From: Herbaspirillum seropedicae | GTDB lineage: Bacteria > Pseudomonadota > Gammaproteobacteria > Burkholderiales > Burkholderiaceae_D | Direction: 5' to 3' | Length of the DNA stretch: 64,000 nucleotides | Assembly: GCF_001040945.1 (NCBI RefSeq) | Contig: NZ_CP011930.1 | Coordinates: 248,001 to 312,000 of the forward strand | Shown: positions 44,959 through 54,588 of the stretch, piece after piece | Position numbering within the stretch: position 1 is the first letter of the stretch | Layout of the letters: each line of letters begins with the position of its first letter | Notes under the pieces: generated by a model | Database searches by the model: none | What the model saw: only the letters and a program-made list of their open reading frames with translations | What the model was told of the DNA's origin: nothing | Translations under genes and position numbers: made by a program

Positions 44959-45975
44959 ATGACCACCTTATCCGAAGTCGCCCGACTGGCCGGTGTCACC
45001 TCGGCCACTGTGTCCAACGTCCTGCGCCAGCGCGGCAAGGTCGGCGAACAGACCCGCCAGCGCGTGCTCGACGCCGTGGCCCAGCTGGGTTACCGCCCGC
45101 ACCTGACCGCCCGCGCCCTGGCCGAGGGACGCGCACCCACGCTGGCGCTGGTGGTCTCCAGCATCGCCAACCCCTTCTATCCCGAATTCGCCCTGGCGGC
45201 CGAGCGGGCGGCGCGCGACCATGGACGCTTCCTCATCGTCTGCAATACCAACGATGATCCCGATATCGGCCGGGCCTATCTTGACCAGATCGCCGGCACA
45301 TTGTCGGACGGCGTGCTGATCATGAACGCCAACCTGCCCATGGATGAGCTGAGGAAGACCGAGCAGCGCGGCGCGCCCGTGGTGCTGTGCATGTGGGAAA
45401 AGCCGGATGCGCCGCCCGAGCTGCCCTGCATCGCGGTGGACTTCTTCGAAGCCGGCGCGATTGCCGCCCGGCATCTGCTGGGTCTGGGCCATCAGTGCTT
45501 TGCCGCGCTGGTGGGCAGCAAGAAGAGCGGCATCCATGCCGAGCGCTATCGCGGTTTTGCCAGCGCCTGCAAGGAGGCCGGACACCCGCATCCGACCCAG
45601 CGCACACGCTATATCAACGACACGGTGGAGTCAGGCTACCGCGCCACCATGGAACTGCTGCGCGAACATCCGCAGGTCACCGCCATCTTCGCCAGCAATG
45701 ACTTGCCTGCGCTGGGGGCGATGAACGCCATCGCCGACATGGGGATGAATGTGCCGCGCGACGTCTCGGTGACCGGCATCACCGATATCCAATGGGCGCG
45801 CGTCTCCCGCCCGGCGCTCACCACCGTGGCCGTACCCACCGAAGCCGCTGCGCGCATGTCCATCGAACTCTTGCTGGCGCTCATCGAACGGCGCAGCCCC
45901 TCACCCGTCATGCACGTCACCGCTGCGCCGCAACTGGTGGAGCGCGCCTCCACCGCCGTCCCCCGCAAGCGCTAG
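44959..45975 (+). CDS. LacI-family transcriptional regulator
   Basis: 338 residues. N-terminal LacI helix-turn-helix with hinge (MTTLSEVARLAGVTSATVSN, then VLDAVAQLGYRPHLTARAL), then a periplasmic-binding-protein-like sugar domain ending in IDIQWARVSRPALTTV-like text (TDIQWARVSRP seen). It is divergent from the galactoside ABC/GH42 operon, with two palindromic operators in between, so it is the probable galactoside-responsive repressor. Its stop shares CTAG with the convergent TetR gene. Confidence 0.9.
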   Translation: MTTLSEVARLAGVTSATVSNVLRQRGKVGEQTRQRVLDAVAQLGYRPHLTARALAEGRAPTLALVVSSIANPFYPEFALAAERAARDHGRFLIVCNTNDDPDIGRAYLDQIAGTLSDGVLIMNANLPMDELRKTEQRGAPVVLCMWEKPDAPPELPCIAVDFFEAGAIAARHLLGLGHQCFAALVGSKKSGIHAERYRGFASACKEAGHPHPTQRTRYINDTVESGYRATMELLREHPQVTAIFASNDLPALGAMNAIADMGMNVPRDVSVTGITDIQWARVSRPALTTVAVPTEAAARMSIELLLALIERRSPSPVMHVTAAPQLVERASTAVPRKR

Positions 45976-46604
45976 GCGGCCGCGAGGCTGTCCAGGTAGG
46001 CCGAGAACATGTCGGCCATGGCGTCCGCGTGACGCTTGATCTCGCTGTCCGGACGAGGCGTGCGCGAGAGGTGCTCGCCCATCGTGGTGAGCGTGCTCAT
46101 CACCATCTCGCCGGCCAGCTTGCGGCGTCGCGGCGACACCGTCGGCAAGGCCTCGCGCATGAAGCGCGCAATGATGCCATCCCAGGCATGCGCCAGCGCC
46201 TGCGCCTGTTCGCCATCCCGATACAGTGGTGCGGCATCATTGAGCGCCAGCCTGACCGCCGCTTCCTCGAACTCGCTGCGCAGGAAGGCATGCACCAGCG
46301 CACGCAGCCGCAGCAGTGGCGGCTTGCGGCTGTCTTCCAGCAACACGCGCACCATCTCGGTGGTCTGCTCCCATTCATCGGACTGCAGCCGGAACAGGAT
46401 GGCCGCCTTGTTGGGGAAATACTGGTAGATCGATCCCACGCTCACACCGGCCCGCTCAGCCACCCGCGCCGTGGTGAAGCGGGCCGCGCCCTCGCGTAGC
46501 AAAACCTGAACAGCAGCCTCCAGGATGGCCTTGACGAGATCGGTGGAGCGCGCCTGCTGCGGCGCCTTGCGCAGGGAAATATCGGGGCGGCGAGGCTTTT
46601 TCAT
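45972..46604 (-). CDS. TetR-family repressor of the divergent MFS exporter
   Basis: 210 residues from the ATG at 46604; the frame runs much further upstream but through the operator region. Helix-turn-helix: AILEAAVQVLLREGAARFT, then RAGVSVGSIYQYFPNKAAIL. A helical ligand domain follows. It is divergent from an MFS transporter, with two near-identical palindromes between, so it presumably represses that gene and itself. No good ribosome site is seen. Confidence 0.85.
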   Translation of the reverse strand: MKKPRRPDISLRKAPQQARSTDLVKAILEAAVQVLLREGAARFTTARVAERAGVSVGSIYQYFPNKAAILFRLQSDEWEQTTEMVRVLLEDSRKPPLLRLRALVHAFLRSEFEEAAVRLALNDAAPLYRDGEQAQALAHAWDGIIARFMREALPTVSPRRRKLAGEMVMSTLTTMGEHLSRTPRPDSEIKRHADAMADMFSAYLDSLAAA

Positions 46605-46644
46605 GGTGACGAGAACGGTGGGAAAGAATGCGAATGGAAAACAT

Positions 46645-46691
46645 GACGGATTCGTCGCATACTGGATTTTGCTGGATGTGACGAATTCGTC
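46645..46691. promoter_or_regulatory. Twin TetR operators
   Basis: TGACGGATTCGTCGCAT (46644-46660) and TGACGAATTCGTCGCAT (46679-46695) are direct copies 35 bp apart. Each is centred on GACGnATTCGTC; the second is a perfect 12-bp palindrome. They lie 40-90 bp before the TetR start and 120-170 bp before the MFS start. Confidence 0.75.
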
Positions 46692-46813
46692 GCATTCTAC
46701 GATGTCCTGATCATCCTGTCCAAGCGGCCTGGGTTTCCTGTAACCAGCCCGCCTGTTGATGGCGACATCCTCTTTCGCTGTTTTCCTCCTTCTCATTGAT
46801 CCAAGGATTTTCC

Positions 46814-48031
46814 ATGTCTGCTTCCTCTACCGACAAGCCCGCGCGGGTGACGCCGCTGGCCAGTCCCGGCGTCGCCGTCTTCTTCAAGTTGGCGCCGATC
46901 ACGTTGGCCGTCTTCATCGCCTTCCTCACCATCGGCCTGCAATTGCCGGTGCTGCCCTTGCATCTGAAAGACGCGCTGGGCATGAACGCCACCGTAGTGG
47001 GCGTGGTCGTGGGCGCGCAGTTCGCTGCCGCCTTGCTTTCGCGCGCCTGGGCCGGCAACTTCGCCGACCTGCGCGGCGCCAAGCGCGCCGTCATGGCGGG
47101 TTTCATCACGGCCGCATTGTCGGGGCTGGTGTATCTGGCTTCGCTGGCCTTGCTTGGCCGGCCAGACTGGTCGGTGGCCGTGCTGTTGCTGGGGCGCGTG
47201 GTGCTGGCGCTGGGCGAGAGCCTGATGGTCACCGGCGCGATGAGCTGGGGCATCGGCCTGGTCGGCCCGCAGCATGGCGGCAAGGTCATGGCCTGGCTGG
47301 GCATCGCGTTGTACGCCGCCTTCGGCGCCGGTGCGCCCCTGGGCGTGGCGATCAACCAGATCTACGGCTTTGCCGGTATCAGCCTGGCCAGCGTGGGCCT
47401 GTCATTGGCGGCGCTGCTGCTGATCGCCCCGCTGCGCGCCATCGCGCCCAGCGCCCACCGCCGCACGCCGTTCTACCAGGTGCTCGGTGCGGTATGGCGT
47501 CCGGGGCTGGGGCTGGCATTTTCCAGCGTCGGCTTTGGCGTCATCACAGCCTTCATTGCATTGCTGTTTGCCGCGCGCGCCTGGGGCAATGCAGCGCTGG
47601 CGTTTTCTGCATTCGGCGCGGCCTTCATCCTGGCGCGGCTGTTGTTTGCCCACCTGCCGGACAAGCTCGGCGGCGCGCGCGTTGCGTTGGTATGCGTGCT
47701 GATCGAAGCAGCGGGCCAACTGCTGATCTGGCAGGCTGACGCGGCGCACTGGGCCTACCTCGGCGCGGCCCTGACCGGCTTCGGCTATTCGCTGGCCTTT
47801 CCCGGTTTCGGCGTCGAAGCCATGCGCCGCGCGCCGCCGCAGACGCGGGGGTTGGCCATGGGCGCGTATGTGGCCTTCCTGGATCTGTCGCTGGGGATCA
47901 CCAGCCCGCTGGCCGGTGTGCTGGCCAGTCACGCCGGCGTGCAGAGTATCTACCTGGCGGGAGCGGTGACAGTGGGGCTGTCAGTCCTGGTGGCCTTGAG
48001 TTTGCTTCATTCAGTGAAGATGGGAGATTAG
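46814..48031 (+). CDS. MFS transporter (YhhS/SetA-like exporter)
   Basis: 405 residues from the ATG at 46814, with AAGGAT five bases upstream. Twelve hydrophobic helices. The loop 2-3 signature is degenerate (AWAGNFADLRGAKRAV). The FLDLSLGITSPLAG segment in the second half is typical of the YhhS/arabinose-efflux subfamily. Probably drug or sugar efflux. Control by the divergent TetR protein is expected. Confidence 0.87.
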   Translation: MSASSTDKPARVTPLASPGVAVFFKLAPITLAVFIAFLTIGLQLPVLPLHLKDALGMNATVVGVVVGAQFAAALLSRAWAGNFADLRGAKRAVMAGFITAALSGLVYLASLALLGRPDWSVAVLLLGRVVLALGESLMVTGAMSWGIGLVGPQHGGKVMAWLGIALYAAFGAGAPLGVAINQIYGFAGISLASVGLSLAALLLIAPLRAIAPSAHRRTPFYQVLGAVWRPGLGLAFSSVGFGVITAFIALLFAARAWGNAALAFSAFGAAFILARLLFAHLPDKLGGARVALVCVLIEAAGQLLIWQADAAHWAYLGAALTGFGYSLAFPGFGVEAMRRAPPQTRGLAMGAYVAFLDLSLGITSPLAGVLASHAGVQSIYLAGAVTVGLSVLVALSLLHSVKMGD

Positions 48032-48150
48032 GAACAATATCGCTTGCCAAGGAACGCAGTGAGTGTTTCTTAATGACGTCGAAATATAGAATAATTGCTA
48101 AATGATTTGGTCGGCTTATTGGTTAGCATTCAGAGCACTTTCAGCCCTGC

Positions 48151-50889
48151 ATGCTCACCATGACTGCCTCCTCAATGACCTCCGCGTCGTTCGGCGCTTT
48201 CTTGAATCTTCTTACGCACGAACGGCGCCTTCTGAGGCTGCATCTACCATCTTCCGCTCCGTCTGCCGTTCAGCGGCTGGTCGCCTTGCAGGTCACAGGA
48301 ACAGAGGCGGTATGCGGCAACGTGATCTACCGCGTGCAGTGCGCCAGCAGCGCCGCTGATCTTGACATCCATGCGCTCCAAGGAGTGCCTATCGGATTTT
48401 CTGTGAAGGAGGGTGACGGTGGCGCTGCATTGGTCTGTGGCCTGGCCACCTCGGTGCGGCAAATCCATTCGGAAGCGGGTGCGGTTCTGCTCGAAATCGA
48501 GCTTTGCGATGCCCTACGCTTGTTGGAACAGCGCAAGACCTGGCGGGTCTTCTGCGACCTTTCGGTGCTGGAGATCAGCGAGCAGATCCTGACCGAGCAT
48601 CGCCACGACAATAGCGTTCTGGCGGCTGCCCTGCGCTGGCACGTCAGCGGCTTGCATAAAGCCTATCCGAAGCGGGCCTTCGTCATGCAAGCCGGTGAAA
48701 GTGATGCCGACTTTCTGCAACGCCTGTGGCGGCAGGAGGGCATCGCCTGGCACTTCCGCTTCGCGCTCGAGGGGAACGAGCCAGTCCATCATCTGCATCT
48801 GGCGGACCACCCGAGCGCCTATCCTGATCATTCGGCAGTTGCCTTGCGTTTCCATCAGGCCGGCGTCATGGAGCAGACCGATACGGTGACCCACTGGGAG
48901 GCATGGTGCGAGCAATCGATAGATGAAGTCACGCTGACAGCCTTCGATTACAAAGCCAACCGGTGTACGCAAGCGCAGGAAAAAGCGCTGCGTGGGAAAG
49001 ATGGCGCAGGTCTTGCCCTGGCACGAACGTTGGAAGACTACGAGTATGCTCCGCCCGTCCTCGCCGCGGGTCTCGCTCACCAACAGCAGATGGCCCGTAG
49101 ACGGATCGAGGCCCATGAGCTGGCGGCACAGGGATGTCGTGCCAGAAGCGTCGTGCGCTCCTTGCGTGCCGGGACCGTATTCCGCATCAGCGGGCATCCT
49201 CATCTGGACACCCTGACGGAACGGGAAGCCCGCTTCACCGTCACGCAACTGACGCTCTATGCCCGCAACAGCCTGGTGCTCGATGCCGAATGGATGGCGC
49301 CCCTGATGAAGGAGTGGCTGCCAGCGCGTGCCGCGCTGGGCGACCAGACGGCCCTGGACCTGCCCGTCTACTGCAATGGCTTTGACTGTGTTCAGAGCGA
49401 TACGGCCATCGTGCCTCGCTACGATCCTGAAGACGTGCCCAAGCTGGGCTTGATGAGCGCGGTCGTCGTGGGAGATGGCGACAAGGAAGTGGACGTCGAC
49501 GAACTGGGGCGCATCGCCGTACGCTTCCTGTTTACCCGGCCTCAGGAGCATCCGCGCGGACGCGGCGCCAGCGGCACCACCGGTGATTCCGCTCGTATCC
49601 GTATCCTCCAGCCCTGGGCTGACGCCGGATTCGGCACGGCCTTCTGGCCCAGGGTAGGCAGCGAGATCCTGATTGCCTTCCTGCAAAATCATCCTGACAA
49701 GCCCGTGGCGCTGGGGGGGCTCTACGACGGGACTCATTACCCACCGAAGTTTTCGCGCCAGGGCAAGCTGCCGGAGAACAGCGCCCTGTCTGGCATTCGA
49801 AGCAAGGAACTCAAGGCGAATCGGCATAACCACCTGCTATTTGACGATAGCCGAGGCCAGATCAGCGCCCAGATGTTCTCTGATCACGCCGCCACCCAAC
49901 TCAATCAAGGGTGGCTGGGTTCTCCACGTACGGAAGGCCGCTCAGCACCGCGCGGAGAAGGTTTCGAGCTTGCCACCGATGCCGCAGGCTGCCTGCGTAC
50001 TGCACATGGTCTCCTGATTACAGCGTTTGCGCGGCTCAATGCTAGCGGCAATCAGCTTGCACGCGAGGAGACGCTCGCGCTGATGCAGCAATGCGTACAG
50101 CTCTTCACCGGCATAGGCGAGTATGCTGCGCAACACCAGGCCAAGGCGGGTGATCATGCTCCACATGAACGCCTGCATCGCCAGCTACAGCAATGGGAAA
50201 ACGGCTCCAATACCAAGCCTGATGCAGGCGATGGTGGAGCCCCTGTGGTCGCCGTGACGGCGCCTGCGGGCCTGCATTTCAGTACGCCCGAGACCGCAGT
50301 TACGCACGCAGGCGAGAACTGCGACACGGTGGCGCTGCGCCATATCCAGTTGGCCAGTGGCGAGCACCTGACGGCCAATGCAGGCAAGGGCATTTCGCTG
50401 TTTGCCCAATCGGAAGACCTGACGCTGATCGCGCATCAGGGCGAGCTCAAGCTACAGTCGCAGCACAACGACACCAAGGTGGCCGCCGCCAAGAACCTGA
50501 GCCTGACTGCAAGCGGCGGCAAGGTGCAGATCATTGCGGCCGACGAGATCTTGCTGGCTGCATCCGACGGGAGTTATCTGCGCCTTGGCGGTGGAAAGAT
50601 CGACATGGGGTGTAGCGGGGCGGCGACGATTCATGCGGCCACCCATCGCTGGATTGATGCACAGACCACACCGGGAGAGTTGCCGACTTTCGCGAAAGAT
50701 GATGTTGGTCGCAAGCCCGTCCTGGCGCGTCCGACCGATGACCAGAAGATTGCTGGCGTCCGTTTCGAGATCGATAGCGGCGATGGCGGCAAGACCAGCG
50801 GTCAAACCAATGATCTGGGGAGGGCGGCGTCGCTGTCGAAAAATGCGTTTGAGCAGATGCGCATCCGATTTCTTGATTCTGATGACTGA
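48151..50889 (+). CDS. vgrG: Type VI secretion spike protein VgrG
   Basis: 912 residues. The gp27-like domain includes AGESDADFLQRLWRQEGIAWHF. The OB-fold gp5 region has EVDVDELGRIAVRFLF and PRVGSEILIAFLQNHPDKP, followed by a DUF2345-type beta-helix. The ~45-residue tail VRFEIDSGDGGKTSGQTND... looks like part of the transthyretin/Ig-like docking domain seen in other VgrGs, and is shorter than in the island-1 VgrG. It is followed after 14 bp by a lipase effector, its likely cargo. ATG at 48160 is an alternative start. About 50% sequence-level resemblance to the first VgrG is my impression only, not measured. Confidence 0.9.
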   Translation: MLTMTASSMTSASFGAFLNLLTHERRLLRLHLPSSAPSAVQRLVALQVTGTEAVCGNVIYRVQCASSAADLDIHALQGVPIGFSVKEGDGGAALVCGLATSVRQIHSEAGAVLLEIELCDALRLLEQRKTWRVFCDLSVLEISEQILTEHRHDNSVLAAALRWHVSGLHKAYPKRAFVMQAGESDADFLQRLWRQEGIAWHFRFALEGNEPVHHLHLADHPSAYPDHSAVALRFHQAGVMEQTDTVTHWEAWCEQSIDEVTLTAFDYKANRCTQAQEKALRGKDGAGLALARTLEDYEYAPPVLAAGLAHQQQMARRRIEAHELAAQGCRARSVVRSLRAGTVFRISGHPHLDTLTEREARFTVTQLTLYARNSLVLDAEWMAPLMKEWLPARAALGDQTALDLPVYCNGFDCVQSDTAIVPRYDPEDVPKLGLMSAVVVGDGDKEVDVDELGRIAVRFLFTRPQEHPRGRGASGTTGDSARIRILQPWADAGFGTAFWPRVGSEILIAFLQNHPDKPVALGGLYDGTHYPPKFSRQGKLPENSALSGIRSKELKANRHNHLLFDDSRGQISAQMFSDHAATQLNQGWLGSPRTEGRSAPRGEGFELATDAAGCLRTAHGLLITAFARLNASGNQLAREETLALMQQCVQLFTGIGEYAAQHQAKAGDHAPHERLHRQLQQWENGSNTKPDAGDGGAPVVAVTAPAGLHFSTPETAVTHAGENCDTVALRHIQLASGEHLTANAGKGISLFAQSEDLTLIAHQGELKLQSQHNDTKVAAAKNLSLTASGGKVQIIAADEILLAASDGSYLRLGGGKIDMGCSGAATIHAATHRWIDAQTTPGELPTFAKDDVGRKPVLARPTDDQKIAGVRFEIDSGDGGKTSGQTNDLGRAASLSKNAFEQMRIRFLDSDD

Positions 50890-50903
50890 AGGAGAAACGG
50901 TTC

Positions 50904-53039
50904 ATGAGCACAACGTCCGCCGCAGAAAAATCAACCCGCGTAGTCGGCGGAGGAAAATTTACCTTATTGCCGGACCAGAGTGAGGCCGTTTTCTACAAGA
51001 CCCTGCCCTTGCCCGGAGTCATCATCCTGGTGCATGGCGTCAATTCCGATGGGGAGTGGTACGAGAGTACCGAACGCGGCTTATGCGAAGGGCTCAATGA
51101 ACGGCTGGCCAGACGGCCGGAACAAATGGCGTATAGCGGCCCGACGTCGGGACGCCTGGCGCCGGTGCAGTATACGCCCGAACTCACGGCCGACGGCTAT
51201 CTTGCGCCACAGCGCAGTGCGGACAACTTCATCAAGGCCCAGCCTCATTATTCCCCTGTCATCCGTTTTCGCTGGGGATACAAGGCCAGCAAGAAGGACG
51301 TCAGACAATTCGGCAAGAACGTCTGGCTCAACGAAAATGATTACTGGGGAGGCGGGCCTTTCGCCAATGGCTGTTCCACCATTGCCGATCTTTGGACGGA
51401 GGGTCTTAATGATCGCCTGTTCCTGTGGCTGACCGCGCAACATCTCAATCCGGTGGCCGGAAGAGATGTCTATCGCTGCCCGCACCGCGCCTACTACGTC
51501 CACGCCGCCCTGCGTCTGGCTCGGCTCATCAAGTCCATTCGGGACCGGCAGGCGGATTGTCCAATTACCGTGATGTGCCATAGCCAGGGCAACATGGTCG
51601 GGATCGCTGCAGCCTTTCTCGCTGACCGTCTCGGCATTCAGGCGGACAACTATCTTCTGTGCAATCCGCCGCTGAGCCTGGTGCCGGACAATCTGACGGA
51701 AAACTGGAGCCAGAGAGGCAGCAGCGATTCCCAGGGATCGCTGGGGCGCCAGACGTATCGGGCCCGGGTGGAGACGCTGAAGAACTTCTTCATACTGCTG
51801 CGCGCTCGCGCCGCCTGTGCCCACGCGGACAAAAGGATCGACAGGGAGATGGCCAACAGCGCACCCAAGGTCGGCCCTGCCTTTACGGCAGCCGGGGATC
51901 GCCAACGCCATGGTTTGAACGGATCCACGTTCGGCCGCGTGACCTTGTATTGCAATCCGCACGATCAGGTGATCTCGGCCACCACCGTGCAGGGGATAGG
52001 TTGGCGCGGCATGAATGCGGAGGAGATTGGCGTCACCAATGGCAAGGGCGTATTTACGCAGCGCGTTTTTGCCCATCGGTATCTGGTGGGGCAGGTGCCG
52101 GGCAAGTCCTATCGCTACTGGGACGACCGCTGGAACAAGGAGGCGGGCGCTGGCAAAGATGGATTCTGGCATCCGCCTTCACCTGCCGTGACACATCGAC
52201 TCAGGCAGGGCCTGACATCCAGCGAAACCTTGGTGGAGAAGATCGCTACGGTGTTCATGGCATCCAAAGTCAATCATGTTGCCCTCTTCAAACAGCATGT
52301 CAACGCCGACGTGGCCAAAGGTTGGTCGATTCCTGTTGACGCTCCCGAACTCCCTCGACACTTCCTGCCCACGGCATACCGCTATGGAAAGCTGAGCCCG
52401 CAATTTGACGAGGGTATCGATGCCGTTGGCAATGCACGCGAAGCCCGCAAGAGCGAAGACAAGAAGAAGGCAGGCGATCCTTATGACGAGCATGTCACGC
52501 TCAAGTCCGAGGATGGTTCAGCGAACGACGGGCCGCAGGGAGATCAGGACTCAGAGGCCCGATTGCGCTATGAACACAGGGCGCGCTTGCGCATGCAGGC
52601 CAGGCGAGGCGATAGGGCGGATGTTCAGGGAAACGTTGCCGGAGAACGGCCTGGCGGACAGAGCACCGAGGAATATCAGTCCTGGCGGACCGAACAGATC
52701 GGGGCGTTCCTGAAGGAAGGCGTGGATCAGAGTGCCACTGATCATTCGACCATCGTGACCAATTCGGAGCATGCGCGGCTGGCGGCGGCTTATGACGTGG
52801 CCGTTGGAGTGTGCACGCTCAGTGAGGAAGCGATGAGGGAATTGCGGGTTGAGGCGGATTGGAGATATTGGGATGGGCTCAAAGAAAATCATCCACATCG
52901 CTATCTCGGCGAGTACTTTGATCAGAGCACCATGCTGAAAAAGACCCTTGACGGTTGGCTCTCGAACGAGGAGGCAAGCCGGCCTCGGAGCATCTTAGAT
53001 GAGCGCTCGTGGAAGAAATCTATAGCGGAGGCTAGGTAA
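50904..53039 (+). CDS. T6SS lipase effector (Tle3-like alpha/beta hydrolase)
   Basis: 711 residues, no signal peptide. An N-terminal alpha/beta hydrolase has the oxyanion segment LVHGVNSDGEW (about 42-52) and the nucleophile elbow CHSQGN (Ser227), a Cys-variant of GxSxG. A possible acid Asp is in LYCNPHDQVIS. The long charged C-terminal region (about 500-711) resembles the DUF3274 part of Tle3 effectors. Known Tle3 proteins are antibacterial T6SS phospholipases encoded beside vgrG and a DUF2875 adaptor, exactly this layout. AAGGAG precedes the start, and its stop overlaps the next start (TAATG). Catalysis is inferred. Confidence 0.8.
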   Translation: MSTTSAAEKSTRVVGGGKFTLLPDQSEAVFYKTLPLPGVIILVHGVNSDGEWYESTERGLCEGLNERLARRPEQMAYSGPTSGRLAPVQYTPELTADGYLAPQRSADNFIKAQPHYSPVIRFRWGYKASKKDVRQFGKNVWLNENDYWGGGPFANGCSTIADLWTEGLNDRLFLWLTAQHLNPVAGRDVYRCPHRAYYVHAALRLARLIKSIRDRQADCPITVMCHSQGNMVGIAAAFLADRLGIQADNYLLCNPPLSLVPDNLTENWSQRGSSDSQGSLGRQTYRARVETLKNFFILLRARAACAHADKRIDREMANSAPKVGPAFTAAGDRQRHGLNGSTFGRVTLYCNPHDQVISATTVQGIGWRGMNAEEIGVTNGKGVFTQRVFAHRYLVGQVPGKSYRYWDDRWNKEAGAGKDGFWHPPSPAVTHRLRQGLTSSETLVEKIATVFMASKVNHVALFKQHVNADVAKGWSIPVDAPELPRHFLPTAYRYGKLSPQFDEGIDAVGNAREARKSEDKKKAGDPYDEHVTLKSEDGSANDGPQGDQDSEARLRYEHRARLRMQARRGDRADVQGNVAGERPGGQSTEEYQSWRTEQIGAFLKEGVDQSATDHSTIVTNSEHARLAAAYDVAVGVCTLSEEAMRELRVEADWRYWDGLKENHPHRYLGEYFDQSTMLKKTLDGWLSNEEASRPRSILDERSWKKSIAEAR

Positions 53040-54529
53040 TGAGCCTGCGGCAGAGAAACATCCCCCGCCAGATTGTGCTTTTCGTTTTGGTACTCATAGT
53101 GACGTGTTTTATCAGCTTGGGATGGATTTATTTTCTTGACCAAAAACAGCCGCGTCATTGGGAAACAGGAGACGTGATGAACCGATTGATATACCTGGCC
53201 CTATCTATCGCCGCTCTTGTAGTGCTTACAGTAACTGCTGTTGTGCATCGCTCTTCAAGGGCTGTCGAAGTGAACGAAGCGCCCTTGGTGGCAGGGAATG
53301 AGGAACGCTTCCAAGTTCAGGTCGTTGGCGTCCAATGGCTCAACCCGTTGATGCGAAGAGACTATCCGGCTGAATGGCAGTTGCTTTGGACATTGGGAAT
53401 CGCAAAGCCTAACAAGGATGATGACGAGGTGCAAAGAGATCCGGCCACATTCACGAGCGTGCAACCGATCGCACCATTGAGTTTCAATTTTCGTAGGGAA
53501 AAGATATTCGAGGATGGAAGCAGTGTATTTCCCGGCTTCCTCTCCGATTACGTAAGAAAAATCATTAAACCTATCGGGCGTCAGTATGCGCTCAACGGTA
53601 GCTATTTCTACACGATTCAACCAGAGAATCGAAAGAGGTGGCGCGAACTCAATGGCATCCGCGTCGAATTTGCGATTCCTGATGTCCCAATGTTGACGTC
53701 AGATAATGCCACGGAGCGAACACGCAAGGCTTTTGACGCAGAGTTTGTGTTCTATGACCCCGAGCTATCAACTGCGAATATTCCTGCCGACGTCAACATC
53801 ACAAGAGGCGGCGCCAGCGCCGGTTTCACCTCCCTGTCAGCGGGTATGGATTACCTGGAAGCACACCCTGACAAAACCGTCTGGGTCATGAACATGGACG
53901 CGCCCGAGTTTCCCGAATATGGGCGGATCAGCGAGAACTGCACCTTGCTGATCCTGGCGGGGCCGAAGTTCAACACAGAACGCGAACCTTTGGCATGGAT
54001 TGCCCGCCCCGCTGTTCGCAGCACCGAGGACTTCGCACCCGCTGAAGGCGAAAGCCGTACTGCACTGGCCTGGAAGAGCGCCATCCAGTCGGCGGCAGAA
54101 CAGGCGAACATCTCGCCTAGCGATATTCGCTATGTCATCCATGACGCCGGCAAAGGCAGCGAAGAAGCAGGCCGCCGTATGGGCACATTAGCCCAGGCCA
54201 TGACGCAGAGCTTGCCCGAATTGGACGTGTTCAAACAGGCCTTCAACACCTCGCAATTGCTGGGCGACATGCGCGCTGGAACAGCGATTACCAACGTAGC
54301 GTTGGCCATAGCCTGGGCCCATCACAAGGGCAAGCCTGTGATGGTGGCAGGTACGACCGAGACGGATAGAGCTACCGCCGTGGTGGTGACGCCGCCAGAC
54401 CGTGCCCGCGTCTTCGATCCCGAAAAAAACTGGTTTCGCGCACGGGGAGAGGGCTATGCCTATTTGCCTTGGTGGGGGTTGAGAAAAGACCTCGACTGGA
54501 CGACCTATATGCAAGGTTACTCGGACTGA
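53039..54529 (+). CDS. DUF2875-type membrane protein, copy 1 (T6SS adaptor/immunity candidate)
   Basis: 496 residues from the ATG that overlaps the effector stop. Two hydrophobic helices (about 11-33 and 49-68) precede a large soluble domain (ERFQVQVVGVQWLNPLMRRDYP, in parts; HAGK-like IHDAGKGSEEAGRR). The domain resembles DUF2875, the family of Pseudomonas aeruginosa Tla3, which delivers Tle3 to VgrG. An internal ATG at 53177 has a better ribosome site (AGGAG, five bases). It would give a one-helix protein colinear with copy 2. The first 46 codons may then be a separate membrane micro-ORF or an extension. Adaptor versus immunity is open. Confidence 0.75.
   Translation: MSLRQRNIPRQIVLFVLVLIVTCFISLGWIYFLDQKQPRHWETGDVMNRLIYLALSIAALVVLTVTAVVHRSSRAVEVNEAPLVAGNEERFQVQVVGVQWLNPLMRRDYPAEWQLLWTLGIAKPNKDDDEVQRDPATFTSVQPIAPLSFNFRREKIFEDGSSVFPGFLSDYVRKIIKPIGRQYALNGSYFYTIQPENRKRWRELNGIRVEFAIPDVPMLTSDNATERTRKAFDAEFVFYDPELSTANIPADVNITRGGASAGFTSLSAGMDYLEAHPDKTVWVMNMDAPEFPEYGRISENCTLLILAGPKFNTEREPLAWIARPAVRSTEDFAPAEGESRTALAWKSAIQSAAEQANISPSDIRYVIHDAGKGSEEAGRRMGTLAQAMTQSLPELDVFKQAFNTSQLLGDMRAGTAITNVALAIAWAHHKGKPVMVAGTTETDRATAVVVTPPDRARVFDPEKNWFRARGEGYAYLPWWGLRKDLDWTTYMQGYSD
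53299..54529. repeat. Tandem duplication copy 1 (DUF2875 gene)
   Basis: Direct repeat of 54711-55941 with a constant offset of 1412 bp and no net indel. Near-identical at about 53299-53425 and from about 53790 to the stop. Patchy between, with a diverged stretch around 53430-53560. Confidence 0.88.
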
Positions 54530-54588
54530 TGGGGAAATTTGCGCATGGATTTTTTCGAGTCGCTTATCTGTAGAAGAGAAAGTGCCTG

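Noticed and set aside
46605..46796. N-terminal extension of the TetR repressor
   Set aside because: Runs through both operator copies and has no resemblance to TetR proteins.
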